A stretch of 64,000 bases of DNA, taken from NCBI RefSeq assembly GCF_014656195.1, contig NZ_BNBY01000023.1:17337-81336 (forward strand), written 5' to 3'. Made by a program: the position numbers and the translations under genes. The DNA is from Kitasatospora xanthocidica (lineage in GTDB: Bacteria > Actinomycetota > Actinomycetes > Streptomycetales > Streptomycetaceae). The notes below the pieces were generated by a model. That model did no database searches. It saw nothing but the letters and a program-made list of their open reading frames with translations, and was not told the DNA's origin. Below are positions 42,650-50,296 of the stretch, piece by piece. Position 1 is the first letter of the stretch. Each line of letters opens with the position of its first letter.

Positions 42650-43567
42650 ATGCCCCGCATGAGACCTCAGTGGATCAAGACCGGTTGTTGGAGTCTGCTC
42701 GTCGGTGCGGTGATGGTCGCGGCGTCGCTCCACCCAGCGGCTCAGAACGCCGGTGGTGGAGCCCCCGAAGAGACAGCCGCAGACCCCGACGGGCCGACTG
42801 ATGCGGGGACGGCCGGAAGGGGGCACTACAGCATCGTGAAGGGGGCTGCCGGCTACGCGCAGATCGTGGGGGTCTTCGGGGCCCTTGCGGTGCCGGCGAT
42901 CGTGTTCCTCTTCACCTCGCTGTCGAGCGTCACGCCGCCCGGTTTCGTTGTCGACAGAGGCCGCGTAGCGCTGGCGGCGGGGCTTCTCGTCGTGGCGATG
43001 ATCGGAAGCCTGGCAGGGGCGATCGGGCTGGCTTCGGTGGGCGGGGAGGAAGCGGAGACGCCGAACCTCCCGGCGGCGATCATGTTCGTGGGGGTGTCGG
43101 CGGTCGTGTCGCTCGTGACCATGCTGGGGGCCTTCGAGGTGATGGCCTCGGTCTACCTGGCGGAGCAGAAGAAGCTGTTCCAGGTGATCGTTTGGATCGG
43201 CGGGCTCGTCGGCGTCTTCTTCGTCTCGTGTGCCGTGGGCGACAGTTGGATCGACGGCCCGGCCGCCAGCGGATCCTGGGTCGCCGGCCAGAAGGCCGCG
43301 TACAGGAAGTCCCTATGGCTCGCGGTGACCGCTTTGGGCGTCGTCGTGGCCGGGATCCTGATTCGGTACATCGGGAAGGTCACGATTCCCACCTCCGCGA
43401 ACTGGCCGGTCTGGGTGGGATTGGGGGTAGCGGTGCTCGCGTTGGGCTGGGGCGTCGGCCGGTCGCAGCACTCGCGCAGCCCGAAGGCTCTCAGGTGGTG
43501 GGAGGCGTACGGGACCGTCGTCTTCGCATGCGCCTACGTGGTGGTGCTGGCGATGTCGCTGCCCTAG
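42650..43567 (+). CDS. multi-pass membrane protein of unknown function
   Basis: About 305 residues, seven or eight helices. An N-terminal helix (CWSLLVGAVMVAASLHPAA) is followed by an acidic, Gly/Asp-rich loop, then paired helices with polar loops. No family recognised. The start is uncertain: ATG 42650, 42659 and 42617 are all in frame without a convincing ribosome site. Codon use is less extreme in GC than its neighbours (TTCGTTGTC, ATCGTTTGG), which may mean recent acquisition. Confidence 0.7.
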   Translation: MPRMRPQWIKTGCWSLLVGAVMVAASLHPAAQNAGGGAPEETAADPDGPTDAGTAGRGHYSIVKGAAGYAQIVGVFGALAVPAIVFLFTSLSSVTPPGFVVDRGRVALAAGLLVVAMIGSLAGAIGLASVGGEEAETPNLPAAIMFVGVSAVVSLVTMLGAFEVMASVYLAEQKKLFQVIVWIGGLVGVFFVSCAVGDSWIDGPAASGSWVAGQKAAYRKSLWLAVTALGVVVAGILIRYIGKVTIPTSANWPVWVGLGVAVLALGWGVGRSQHSRSPKALRWWEAYGTVVFACAYVVVLAMSLP

Positions 43568-43590
43568 CCCTGGGGCAGGTCGGACGGACA

Positions 43591-43630
43591 CGCCGGAGGG
43601 GCATGCGCGGGTGCGCATGCCCCTCCGGCG
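43591..43630. terminator. bidirectional terminator hairpin
   Basis: Perfect 18-base arms (43591-43608, 43613-43630) with a GGGT loop, between convergent genes. Confidence 0.88.
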
Positions 43631-43648
43631 TCCGGCGTCGGGGGGAGC

Positions 43649-44482
43649 TCAGTTGTCGTTGCTGTTGAAGAGGGAGAGGACCTGGAGGATCTCCAGGTAG
43701 ATCCAGACCAGCGTGGTGGTGAGGCCGAAGGCGGCCAGCCAGGCGTCCTCCCGGGGGGCGCCGTCGGTGAGGGCGTCCTCGATCTGGCGGAAGTCCAGGG
43801 CGAGGAACCCTGCGCCGAGCAGGACGCCGATGGCGCCGAAGAGGAGGCCGAGGCCGCCGCTGTGGAAGCCGAGGCCGTTGCCCGCGCCGAAGGCGGAGAA
43901 GAGGGTGTCGGCGAGGAGCAGCAGGAGGAAGCCGGTCGCGGCGGCGGTGAGGAACCCGGCGAACCGGTGGGTGACGCGGATCCAGCGCATCCGGTAGGCG
44001 AGCAGCACGCCCGCGGCCACGGCGAAGGTGCCGAGGACGGTCTGGACGACGACGCCCGGGGTGAGGTGGGTGGAGGTCGCGCTGGAGATCACCCCGAGAA
44101 AGAGGCCTTCGAACGCGGCGTACCCGAGGATCAGGGCGGGGGAGGGCTGCCGCCTGACGGACTGGAGCATCGCCAGGGCGAAGGCGACGGCGGCGGCGCC
44201 CAGGGCGATCCCGTACGAGGTGCCGAGGTTCGCGGCGTCGACCGGGAGGAGGAGCCAGGAGAGCACCGCCGTCAGGACCGTGGTGCCGAGCGTCGTCGCG
44301 GTGCGTACGACGACGTCGTCCAGGGTCATCGGGGTTACGGGGGTGGGGTCCTCGTGGGTACGGAGGTCGCTCTCCGGCGGGCCGCCCGCGTGGACGCCGA
44401 CCGGCTGGAGCAGCACGGTGTCGGCGGGGGCCGGGGTGCGGGTGGCGCCCCAGCGGGAGAGGACCGGGTTGGTGCTCTTCAT
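43649..44482 (-). CDS. Bax inhibitor-1/YccA family membrane protein
   Basis: 277 residues from ATG 44482 with a strong GAGGAGG site. A 60-residue soluble N-terminus (RWGATRTPAP) precedes seven helices. The conserved C-terminal EDAWLAAFGLTTTLVWIYLE segment contains the acidic residues of the BI-1 pH-sensing core, and GYAAFEGLFLGVIS is typical of the group. The family forms Ca2+-leak channels and is widespread in actinobacteria with this extended N-terminus. A 19-bp box lies 125 bp upstream. Confidence 0.9.
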   Translation of the reverse strand: MKSTNPVLSRWGATRTPAPADTVLLQPVGVHAGGPPESDLRTHEDPTPVTPMTLDDVVVRTATTLGTTVLTAVLSWLLLPVDAANLGTSYGIALGAAAVAFALAMLQSVRRQPSPALILGYAAFEGLFLGVISSATSTHLTPGVVVQTVLGTFAVAAGVLLAYRMRWIRVTHRFAGFLTAAATGFLLLLLADTLFSAFGAGNGLGFHSGGLGLLFGAIGVLLGAGFLALDFRQIEDALTDGAPREDAWLAAFGLTTTLVWIYLEILQVLSLFNSNDN

Positions 44483-44606
44483 GTCATTCCTCCTCGTCCG
44501 CCGCGCGAGCGGCCTGCGGTGGCGCGTCGTCAGGGGGTGTGCGGGGAGTGCCGAACGGCACACGTGTGACCTCACGCGCCCATCGGCTCGACGACGACCT
44601 TATGCG

Positions 44607-44625
44607 TCACCACTCTGACAGGTGA
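44607..44625. promoter_or_regulatory. 19-bp box upstream of the BI-1 gene
   Basis: TCACCACTCTGACAGGTGA, between the SsgA-like stop (44670) and the BI-1 start (44482). It is nearly identical to the copy at the CGNR gene. Confidence 0.6.
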
Positions 44626-44669
44626 CGCAAGGTCGGGCAAGTCGCTGAGGCCGGGTGCGACGGCCGCCG

Positions 44670-45137
44670 TCATTCGGACGGTGCTCCCGGGCGTTCGAGC
44701 AGCCCGCGGAGGAACCCGTCCCAGTCGATGCCGGCCAGTTCCGAACCGGCCGGGGCGATCCGGTAGGTGGCGTCCAGCCAGACCTCCAGCGGGCCGGTCG
44801 GCAGCTCGAACAGCGCCTCGATCTCCGGGGTTTCGAGGAGGAGCCAGGAGGAGAGCCGCTCGTCGGACTGGGCCGGCCACATCCGGACGTCGCCGCAGCC
44901 GCTCATCGTGCTCAGGCCGCCGTGCAGCAGCTCGCGGCCGAGCCGCCAGATGAGGCTCGGTCCGCGTTCCGCGAGGAACTCGACGGTGATCACGGCGGGC
45001 ATCGCCGGATCGAAGCGGAACTCCGCCCGCACGGGCAGCCGGGTGAACTCGTCGAGCATCTGGTCGGTGTCCAGCAGCAGTGGCGGCAGGTGCTCGGGCG
45101 TCGAACGGGCCCGCAGTGGCGATTGGTCACGGTGCAT
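44670..45137 (-). CDS. SsgA-like sporulation/cell division protein (SALP)
   Basis: 155 residues from ATG 45137. The SsgA/SsgB fold is recognisable in LPVRAEFRFDPAMPAVITVE, WRLGRELLHGGLSTMSGCGD, VRMWPAQSDERLSSWLLLET and ALFELPTGPLEVWLDATYRI. SALPs recruit FtsZ and direct septum-site choice and wall remodelling in Streptomycetaceae, which fixes the taxonomic range. The C-terminus (GIDWDGFLRGLLE) is conserved. Which SALP subtype it is cannot be told. Confidence 0.9.
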   Translation of the reverse strand: MHRDQSPLRARSTPEHLPPLLLDTDQMLDEFTRLPVRAEFRFDPAMPAVITVEFLAERGPSLIWRLGRELLHGGLSTMSGCGDVRMWPAQSDERLSSWLLLETPEIEALFELPTGPLEVWLDATYRIAPAGSELAGIDWDGFLRGLLERPGAPSE

Positions 45138-45420
45138 GGCAGGAGTTCCCCCTCCGGGTGTGAACGGTGCGGCACCCACTCTTCGCCGGACGCGGCGCCG
45201 GGCGCATCGGTCACATGACGGTCGGCGGACGCGGTGCGGCGGGGCGCCGCGTCGGAGGGGGCGGCGCGGAGGGCGGTCCGGGCGTCCACGGGCGGACCGT
45301 CATTTGACTGTTCCGCCGCCCGATCCGACGGGCGCACAGTGAGGGCCGAGGCGCCGCGCCCCGCAGCGGGGCGACGCCGGGAGAGCACCGACGAGCCGAT
45401 CGACAGGGAAGAGTGCCCGC

Positions 45421-46347
45421 ATGGCCAGGTCCGACATCCGTTTCCACAGCGCCGGCATCGAGATCGCCGCGCACCTGTACACCCCCGACACCCCGGCGTC
45501 CGGCCCGCGTCCGGCGCTGGTGGTCGGGCACCCGGGCACCGGGGTGAAGGAGCAGACCTCCGGCACGTACGCGCGGCGGATGGCGGAGCGCGGCTTCGTC
45601 GCGCTCGCCTTCGACGCCGCGTACCAGGGCGAGTCGGGAGGTCTGCCGCGCGGGCTGGAGGACCCGGCCCAGAGGGTGGAGGACTTCAAGGCCGCGGTGT
45701 CCCACCTGCTCACCCGGGCGGAGGTCGACGAGGGGCGGATCGGCCTGCTGGGCATCTGCGCCTCCGGCGGCTATTCGCTGGCCGCCACCGGTGGTGATCC
45801 CCGGGTCCGGGCGGTGGCCGCGGTGTGCACCGCCGATCCCTCCCGCCAGTTCCGGCTCGGAGCCGACGGCGCCCAGGACCCGGCGGTCTTCCGGGCCCTG
45901 CTGGACGCGGCCGGCCGGGCCCGCACCGCCGCGGCCCGGGGGGAGGACCCCGGTGTGCTGACGATGTTCCCGGAGACGGCCGACGAGGCGTTCGCGCTGG
46001 GCGGCGACCACGGCGTCCAGGGCTTCGAGTACTACTGCACCTCGCGCGGCGGGCACGAGCGGTCCGCGAAGGTCCTGGCCTGGGAGAGCATCGACCGGAT
46101 GGCCTGCTACGACGCCTTCTTCGCCGTCCCGCTGATCGGCCCGCGCCCGATGCTGCAGATCGTCGGCGAGCGCGCCGTCACCTCCTGGATGGCCGTCGAG
46201 GCGCACCAACGGGCCACCGGGCCCGCGGAGTTGCACTGGATCGAGGGGGCGGACCACGTCGGCCTCTACGACCGGAAGGAGTACATCGACCAGGCGGTGG
46301 ACAGGCTCGCCGACTTCTTCACCGTCCACCTGGGCGCCGCGGACTGA
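45421..46347 (+). CDS. alpha/beta hydrolase, YcjY/DUF1100-like
   Basis: 308 residues, cytoplasmic. Nucleophile elbow GICASGGYS, Asp probably in LQIVGERAVTSWM or nearby, His in EGADHVGLYDR. The N-terminus (IEIAAHLYTPD, VVGHPGTGVKEQTSGTYARR) is typical of the YcjY-like dienelactone-hydrolase relatives. Substrate unknown. It carries its own terminator and has no 19-bp box. Confidence 0.85.
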   Translation: MARSDIRFHSAGIEIAAHLYTPDTPASGPRPALVVGHPGTGVKEQTSGTYARRMAERGFVALAFDAAYQGESGGLPRGLEDPAQRVEDFKAAVSHLLTRAEVDEGRIGLLGICASGGYSLAATGGDPRVRAVAAVCTADPSRQFRLGADGAQDPAVFRALLDAAGRARTAAARGEDPGVLTMFPETADEAFALGGDHGVQGFEYYCTSRGGHERSAKVLAWESIDRMACYDAFFAVPLIGPRPMLQIVGERAVTSWMAVEAHQRATGPAELHWIEGADHVGLYDRKEYIDQAVDRLADFFTVHLGAAD

Positions 46348-46371
46348 CGGGACCGTCGGAGGTGGCAGCAC

Positions 46372-46405
46372 GAAGGGGCCGGCAGCTCGGGCTGCCGGCC
46401 CCTTC
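46372..46405. terminator. bidirectional terminator hairpin
   Basis: Fifteen-base perfect arms (46372-46386, 46391-46405) with a TCGG loop, between the convergent hydrolase and SRPBCC genes. Confidence 0.85.
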
Positions 46406-46455
46406 CGGGCTTCCGTCGGTCTCCCCGGTCCCGCCGAGCGGGGCCGGGGGCGTGC

Positions 46456-46884
46456 TCATGCGGCGCGCAGCGGGCCCGCGAAGGACTTGCGCAGGGACGG
46501 GGGAGCGGCGACCGGGAGGAGGGCGGCGAGCATCTTGCCCTTGAGGGTGGTGGGCTCCCGGGTCAGCTCGACGTCGACCCGGGTGCCGTCGCCCTCCGGG
46601 GCCATCCGGAAGACCCAGCCGCCGCCGGCGCCGAAGAGCTTGGAGTCGAGGGTGGTGACGGTGACGGTGTCCCCGCCGGCCCGCCACTCGTACCGGGCGC
46701 GCTCCCAGGCGGCGGCGGTGCCCTCGGTGACCTCGGCCCAGGTGTCGCCGAGGTCGTGGACCTCGAAGTGCTTGGCGTCGATCGTGGGCCACGCCTCGGC
46801 GCGGGCGGGGCTGAAGTCGGTCAGCACCGCCAGGACCTCCGCCGGGGCGAGCGTGGAGACGAGATGGAACCGTACGACTGCCAT
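46456..46884 (-). CDS. SRPBCC/polyketide-cyclase-like protein
   Basis: 142 residues. The START/SRPBCC pattern VVRFHLVSTLAPAEVLAVLT, then WAEVTEGTAAAWERARYEW and DGTRVDVELTREPT, is a hydrophobic-ligand helix-grip fold. It is translated from ATG 46884 with a GAGGAAG site. Two 19-bp boxes lie directly upstream. Ligand unknown. Confidence 0.8.
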   Translation of the reverse strand: MAVVRFHLVSTLAPAEVLAVLTDFSPARAEAWPTIDAKHFEVHDLGDTWAEVTEGTAAAWERARYEWRAGGDTVTVTTLDSKLFGAGGGWVFRMAPEGDGTRVDVELTREPTTLKGKMLAALLPVAAPPSLRKSFAGPLRAA

Positions 46885-46906
46885 GATGGGCTTCCTCGCT
46901 GAGAAG

Positions 46907-46967
46907 TTACTGTTCTGACCGGTGACGATGGGGTTCCATGGCGATGCGTCACCAGTCAAGGTGGTGA
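46907..46967. promoter_or_regulatory. paired 19-bp boxes upstream of the SRPBCC gene
   Basis: Proximal box 46907-46925 (TTACTGTTCTGACCGGTGA) and distal box 46949-46967 (TCACCAGTCAAGGTGGTGA), 42 bp apart. On the minus strand the distal box contains TTGACT, a -35 hexamer. Confidence 0.62.
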
Positions 46968-47092
46968 CGCTTGCCAGGTGTGCGAACGCCCGGGCGAGAG
47001 GGGCGGCCGCAGAGGGCCGAACACAGCGGCCGACCGTCGGACTTGAGTCATTCGACTGTCGTCCGCCCCCTTCGCCCGGGCGATGCCGGAGG

Positions 47093-47332
47093 TCAGGCGT
47101 TCCGCCCGTCGGACGCCGTGCCCAGGGCGTCGCGCAGGGCGGCCCGGGAGGTGATGCCCAGTCTGGGGAAGACGCGGTAGAGGTGGGTGCCGACCGTGCG
47201 CGGCGACAGGTGCATGCGGGCGCCGATCTCCTTGTTGGTGAGGCCGCCGGCGGCGAGGACCGCGATCCGGCGTTCCTGCCAGGTGAGGGCCGGGTGGCGG
47301 ACCCGGGCCGGGTCCGGGTCAGGCAGGGCCGG
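47093..47332 (-). pseudogene. LuxR-type helix-turn-helix remnant without a start
   Basis: Immediately after the secreted hydrolase stop, the same reading frame continues for 79 codons. It encodes a complete LuxR C-terminal domain: LTWQERRIAVLAAGGLTNKE, ARMHLSPRTVGTHLYRVF, LGITSRAALRDAL, then a stop at 47093. No ATG, GTG or TTG precedes the domain in the open stretch. It looks like the 3' end of a former LuxR-family regulator whose 5' part was replaced or lost. Confidence 0.75.
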
Positions 47333-48190
47333 TCAGCGGGCGGTGGCGCGGGCGGCCTGCTCGATGACGTCCGCGACGAGGCGGGGGCGGGAGACGGCGA
47401 CCGAGTGCGAGGCGGCCACCTCGGTGGTGTGGGCGTGGGCGCGCTCGGCCATGTAACGCTGGACCGCCGCCGGGATGTTGAGGTCCCGGGTGGTGACGAC
47501 GGCCCAGCTGGGCCTGGTCTGCCAGGCGGCGCCGGTGGCCTTCTCCTCCAGGGCGGCCTTGGCGATCGGGCGCTGTTCGGCGGCCATCAGGGCGGCCTGG
47601 CCGGCCGGGACGTCGGCGGCGAACTGCTGGCGGAACCTGTCCTGGCGGATGTACAGGTCGGTCGCGGTGCCGCCGTCACCATGCGGGTAGGTGACGGGGT
47701 CGAGGGCATCGGGGAGGGTGGAGCCCGGGAACCTGTTGGTGAGCTCCAGCGCGGTCTCGCCGGGGGCGGGCAGGAAGGCGGCCACGTAGACCAGGCCCTT
47801 GACCTCGGGGTCGTCGGTCGCGGCCGCGCTGATGACGGTGCCGCCGTAGGAGTGCCCGGCGAGGATCTTGGGGCCCTTGATGTGGTCGAGGACGGTGCGC
47901 AGGGCGGCGGCGTCGGAGGCCGGACCGCGCAGCGGGTTGGCGGCGGCGACCACCGGGTAGCCGTCCTTGCGCAGTTCGGCGATGACGCCGTTCCAGCTGG
48001 AGCCGTCGGCGAAGGCGCCGTGCTCCAGGACGACGGTCGGCTTGGCGCGGCCGCCGAAAGCGTCGGCCCCGGCGGCCCCGGCGGCCCCGGCCGGGCTCGG
48101 GAGGGTGAACGCGCAGAGCGCGAGACCCGCCGTGAGTGCCGAGACCGCGGCCGCCACCAGTCGCCCGCGTCGACCCTTGATGCTCACCAC
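47333..48190 (-). CDS. secreted alpha/beta hydrolase (EstC/salicylate-esterase-like)
   Basis: 285 residues from GTG 48190, behind AAAGGGG. The signal peptide has a basic start (IKGRRGR) and ends in an Ala/Gly-rich cleavage region. Oxyanion segment VVLEHGAFADGSSW, nucleophile in LAGHSYGGTVI, His in ASHSVAVSRP. This is the plant methyl-ester-esterase-like group common in Streptomyces. Two 19-bp boxes lie upstream. The LuxR remnant follows in frame after the stop. Confidence 0.87.
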   Translation of the reverse strand: MVSIKGRRGRLVAAAVSALTAGLALCAFTLPSPAGAAGAAGADAFGGRAKPTVVLEHGAFADGSSWNGVIAELRKDGYPVVAAANPLRGPASDAAALRTVLDHIKGPKILAGHSYGGTVISAAATDDPEVKGLVYVAAFLPAPGETALELTNRFPGSTLPDALDPVTYPHGDGGTATDLYIRQDRFRQQFAADVPAGQAALMAAEQRPIAKAALEEKATGAAWQTRPSWAVVTTRDLNIPAAVQRYMAERAHAHTTEVAASHSVAVSRPRLVADVIEQAARATAR

Positions 48191-48245
48191 GACAAACCCC
48201 TTTCGGGCATTCCGGATATGGGCGGGGTCGGCAGGGCCGACCCCG

Positions 48246-48304
48246 TCACCGTTCTGACTGGTGATGAGTCTGTCCGGGCGTGGCGTCACCTGTCAAGGAA
48301 GTGA
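48246..48304. promoter_or_regulatory. paired 19-bp boxes upstream of the secreted hydrolase
   Basis: Proximal box 48246-48264 (TCACCGTTCTGACTGGTGA) and distal box 48286-48304 (TCACCTGTCAAGGAAGTGA), 40 bp apart. The distal box reads TTGACA on the minus strand, an ideal -35, with ACAGACT about 17 bp on as a possible -10. Confidence 0.64.
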
Positions 48305-48316
48305 CGGCGTCGGGGG

Positions 48317-49702
48317 CTACCCGCGGCGCACCAGGGCGTCGACCCGTACGGCCGCGGCCAGCAGCTCCCGGTCGGCCATCCGACGCCCGATCAGTTGCAG
48401 GCCCACGGGCGGGGAGTCGGAGACCGGGAGCGGGATCGTCACCGACGGTCGGCCCGCGGTGGCGGCCGGGGAGGTGTTGCGGATCAGGGTGAAGAACGTC
48501 GGCGCGTCCTGCCCGTTGAGCGGCAGGGAGTCCTCGAACCGGTGCAGCGGCCGGGCGCACACCGGCACGGTGGGGCTGACGATCGCGTCCAGGCCGTTCA
48601 GCGCGAAGAGTTCGTCGTAGGCGGCCTGCATCACCCGGCGTTGTGCGAGCGCCCCCTGCAGGGCGGCGGGCCCGGGGTACCCGGGGCCGGTCGGCAGCGC
48701 GGTGGCCTTGAGCATGTCGCCGATGACCGGGTCCCCGACGGCGTCGAGCAGCTCGGCCGGGGTCGGTCCGGCGCGGTGCTCGTCGAGGTAGCGGCCGAGG
48801 GCGTCGGCGAACTCGCCGAAGACGAGCGGGAACCCGACCCGGCCGTCGTGCTCCACCAGGTGCGCGGTGTCCACCGGGATCCAGGTGGCGTGCTCGGTGG
48901 AGAGCCGGACGACGGCCGCCTCCCAGGCGGCCCGGACCGGGCCCTCCAGGTCCTCGGTGAACACGTGCCTCGGCAGGCCCAGCCGGAGTGGGCGGTCCGG
49001 GCCCCGTGCTCCGTCGGTCTCCCCGGTGACGAGGGTGTCCAGCGTCCTGAGGAGGTCCAGGGAGCGCGCCATCGGCCCGGGGGTGTCCCGGGTGGGGCAC
49101 AGGGGGGTGAGGCCCGCCGAGGGATAGCGCCCGGCGCTGGGGCGCAGGCCGTAGATCCCGTTGAGGGCGGCCGGGATGGTGACGGAGCCGCCGGTGTCGG
49201 AGCCGAGCCCGGCCTCCGCGACGCCGGCCGCCACCGCGGCGGCCGTACCGCCGCTGCTGCCGCCCGCGAACAGGGCCGGGTCGGTGCCGTTGCCGACCGC
49301 GCCGAAGGTGTGGTTGCACGAGGTGGCGCCCAGGGCCAGCTCGTGCATGTTCGTCTTGCCGAGCACGATCGCCCCGGCCGAGCGCAGGGCCCGGACGACG
49401 GGCGCGTCGGCGGCCGGGACGAAGTCCCTGAGGGCGGGGGTGCCCGCGGTGTTGGGCAGGCCCGCGACGTGGATGTTGTCCTTGACGACGAGGCACCAGT
49501 CGGCCTGGTCGGCCCGGCCACCCCGGTCGGCCTCGGCGTCCCGGCGCGCGGCCTGGGCGTCCCGGCGCGCGGCCTCGGCGAGCGCGCCCTCGGCGTCGAG
49601 GGTGATGAAGGCGTTGAGGTGTGCGGTCGCGGCGGCCCGGTCGAGTGCCGCCGACACGGTCTCCTGCGCTCGGCCGCGGCCGGAGGTGTCGGGGTTGGCC
49701 AT
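48317..49702 (-). CDS. amidase-signature family hydrolase (indoleacetamide-hydrolase-like)
   Basis: 461 residues from ATG 49702 with a GAAGGAG site. Catalytic Lys in CLVVKDNIHVAGLPNTAG, the Gly/Ser loop AGGSSGGTAAAVAAG with cis-Ser, and the nucleophile Ser in LGSDTGGSVTIPA. Arg-Pro-Ser in YGLRPSAGRYP matches the indoleacetamide-hydrolase/mandelamidase branch. A structured 5' region lies upstream. Cytoplasmic; substrate amide unknown. Confidence 0.9.
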   Translation of the reverse strand: MANPDTSGRGRAQETVSAALDRAAATAHLNAFITLDAEGALAEAARRDAQAARRDAEADRGGRADQADWCLVVKDNIHVAGLPNTAGTPALRDFVPAADAPVVRALRSAGAIVLGKTNMHELALGATSCNHTFGAVGNGTDPALFAGGSSGGTAAAVAAGVAEAGLGSDTGGSVTIPAALNGIYGLRPSAGRYPSAGLTPLCPTRDTPGPMARSLDLLRTLDTLVTGETDGARGPDRPLRLGLPRHVFTEDLEGPVRAAWEAAVVRLSTEHATWIPVDTAHLVEHDGRVGFPLVFGEFADALGRYLDEHRAGPTPAELLDAVGDPVIGDMLKATALPTGPGYPGPAALQGALAQRRVMQAAYDELFALNGLDAIVSPTVPVCARPLHRFEDSLPLNGQDAPTFFTLIRNTSPAATAGRPSVTIPLPVSDSPPVGLQLIGRRMADRELLAAAVRVDALVRRG

Positions 49703-50057
49703 GGAGTCGTCTCCTTCGTGCTGGTGTCGGTGAACGAGTCAGCCGTGGCCCCACCCCGGGGCGACTGCCCGGGGCGGAACCACGGCTGACCAGGACGTTA
49801 CCGGGGTCGTCAGGCCGGGACCACCCGGTAACTCACGGCCACCAGTGGAACGTTGGACTGGGCCAGCGAACCGGTGAGCCAGGCGTGACTGCCGCCGCAG
49901 TCGGCTCCGGGGGACAGCGAACCGGTGAGCACCTGCCTGACGGGTGTTCGGCCGGATGTGAGACCGGGAGGGGGATCATCACATGTTCAACCATCTGTTG
50001 AAAGTGTGGATCCGGTCAAACACGTGTGCCGGGCGGTGGGGGGTGCGTATGTGCTCG
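49703..50057. other. repeat-rich noncoding region
   Basis: No convincing gene. It holds a nested inverted repeat (GTCAGCCGTGG 49738-49748 with CCACGGCTGAC 49780-49790, enclosing GCCCCGGG-type arms). A second inverted repeat is GTTACCGGG 49797-49805 with CCCGGTAAC 49824-49832. The 16-bp direct repeat CAGCGAACCGGTGAGC occurs at 49864-49879 and 49915-49930. A degenerate 19-bp box, GCACCTGCCTGACGGGTGT, lies at 49929-49947. It separates the divergent amidase and the 64-residue protein. Confidence 0.6.
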
Positions 50058-50076
50058 TCACCGCCTTGACGGGTGA
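50058..50076. promoter_or_regulatory. 19-bp box upstream of the 64-residue protein
   Basis: TCACCGCCTTGACGGGTGA, perfect TCACC/GGTGA arms with an internal TTGACG -35-like hexamer, 25 bp before the start codon. Confidence 0.62.
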
Positions 50077-50101
50077 CGGGTGCGGGCGCATGCTGAGGAG
50101 T

Positions 50102-50296
50102 ATGAGTGAGGAATCCAGTCGCGATGCCGCCTCCGAGACGCGGCGGGCGCGATACGGCAAGCTGCCCGAGCGGATCCGCTTCGAGTCCATGACGGAAGGG
50201 GTGGCGCCCGCCCCGGGTGGCGATCCGAACGACCCGTACAACCCCGAAGGCGCCTGGAAGTTCTACAACTGCCTGGCCGTCGACCTGGGTCTGTAG
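50102..50296 (+). CDS. small protein of unknown function, 64 aa
   Basis: ATG 50102, or ATG 50090 in the same frame. The nearest GAGGAG is only 1 nt from the first of these, so initiation may be leaderless or from 50090. The protein is polar and charged (RRARYGKLPERIRFESMTEG), then Pro/Gly/Asp-rich (GGDPNDPYNPEG), and ends in an aromatic-hydrophobic tail (AWKFYNCLAVDLGL) with one Cys. No transmembrane segment. The box just upstream places it in the putative CGNR regulon. Family not recognised. Confidence 0.6.
   Translation: MSEESSRDAASETRRARYGKLPERIRFESMTEGVAPAPGGDPNDPYNPEGAWKFYNCLAVDLGL

Noticed and set aside
47041..47070. A StrR-type site at ATTCGACTG near 47050
   Set aside because: Only a half-site; no matching inverted half at 11-bp spacing.
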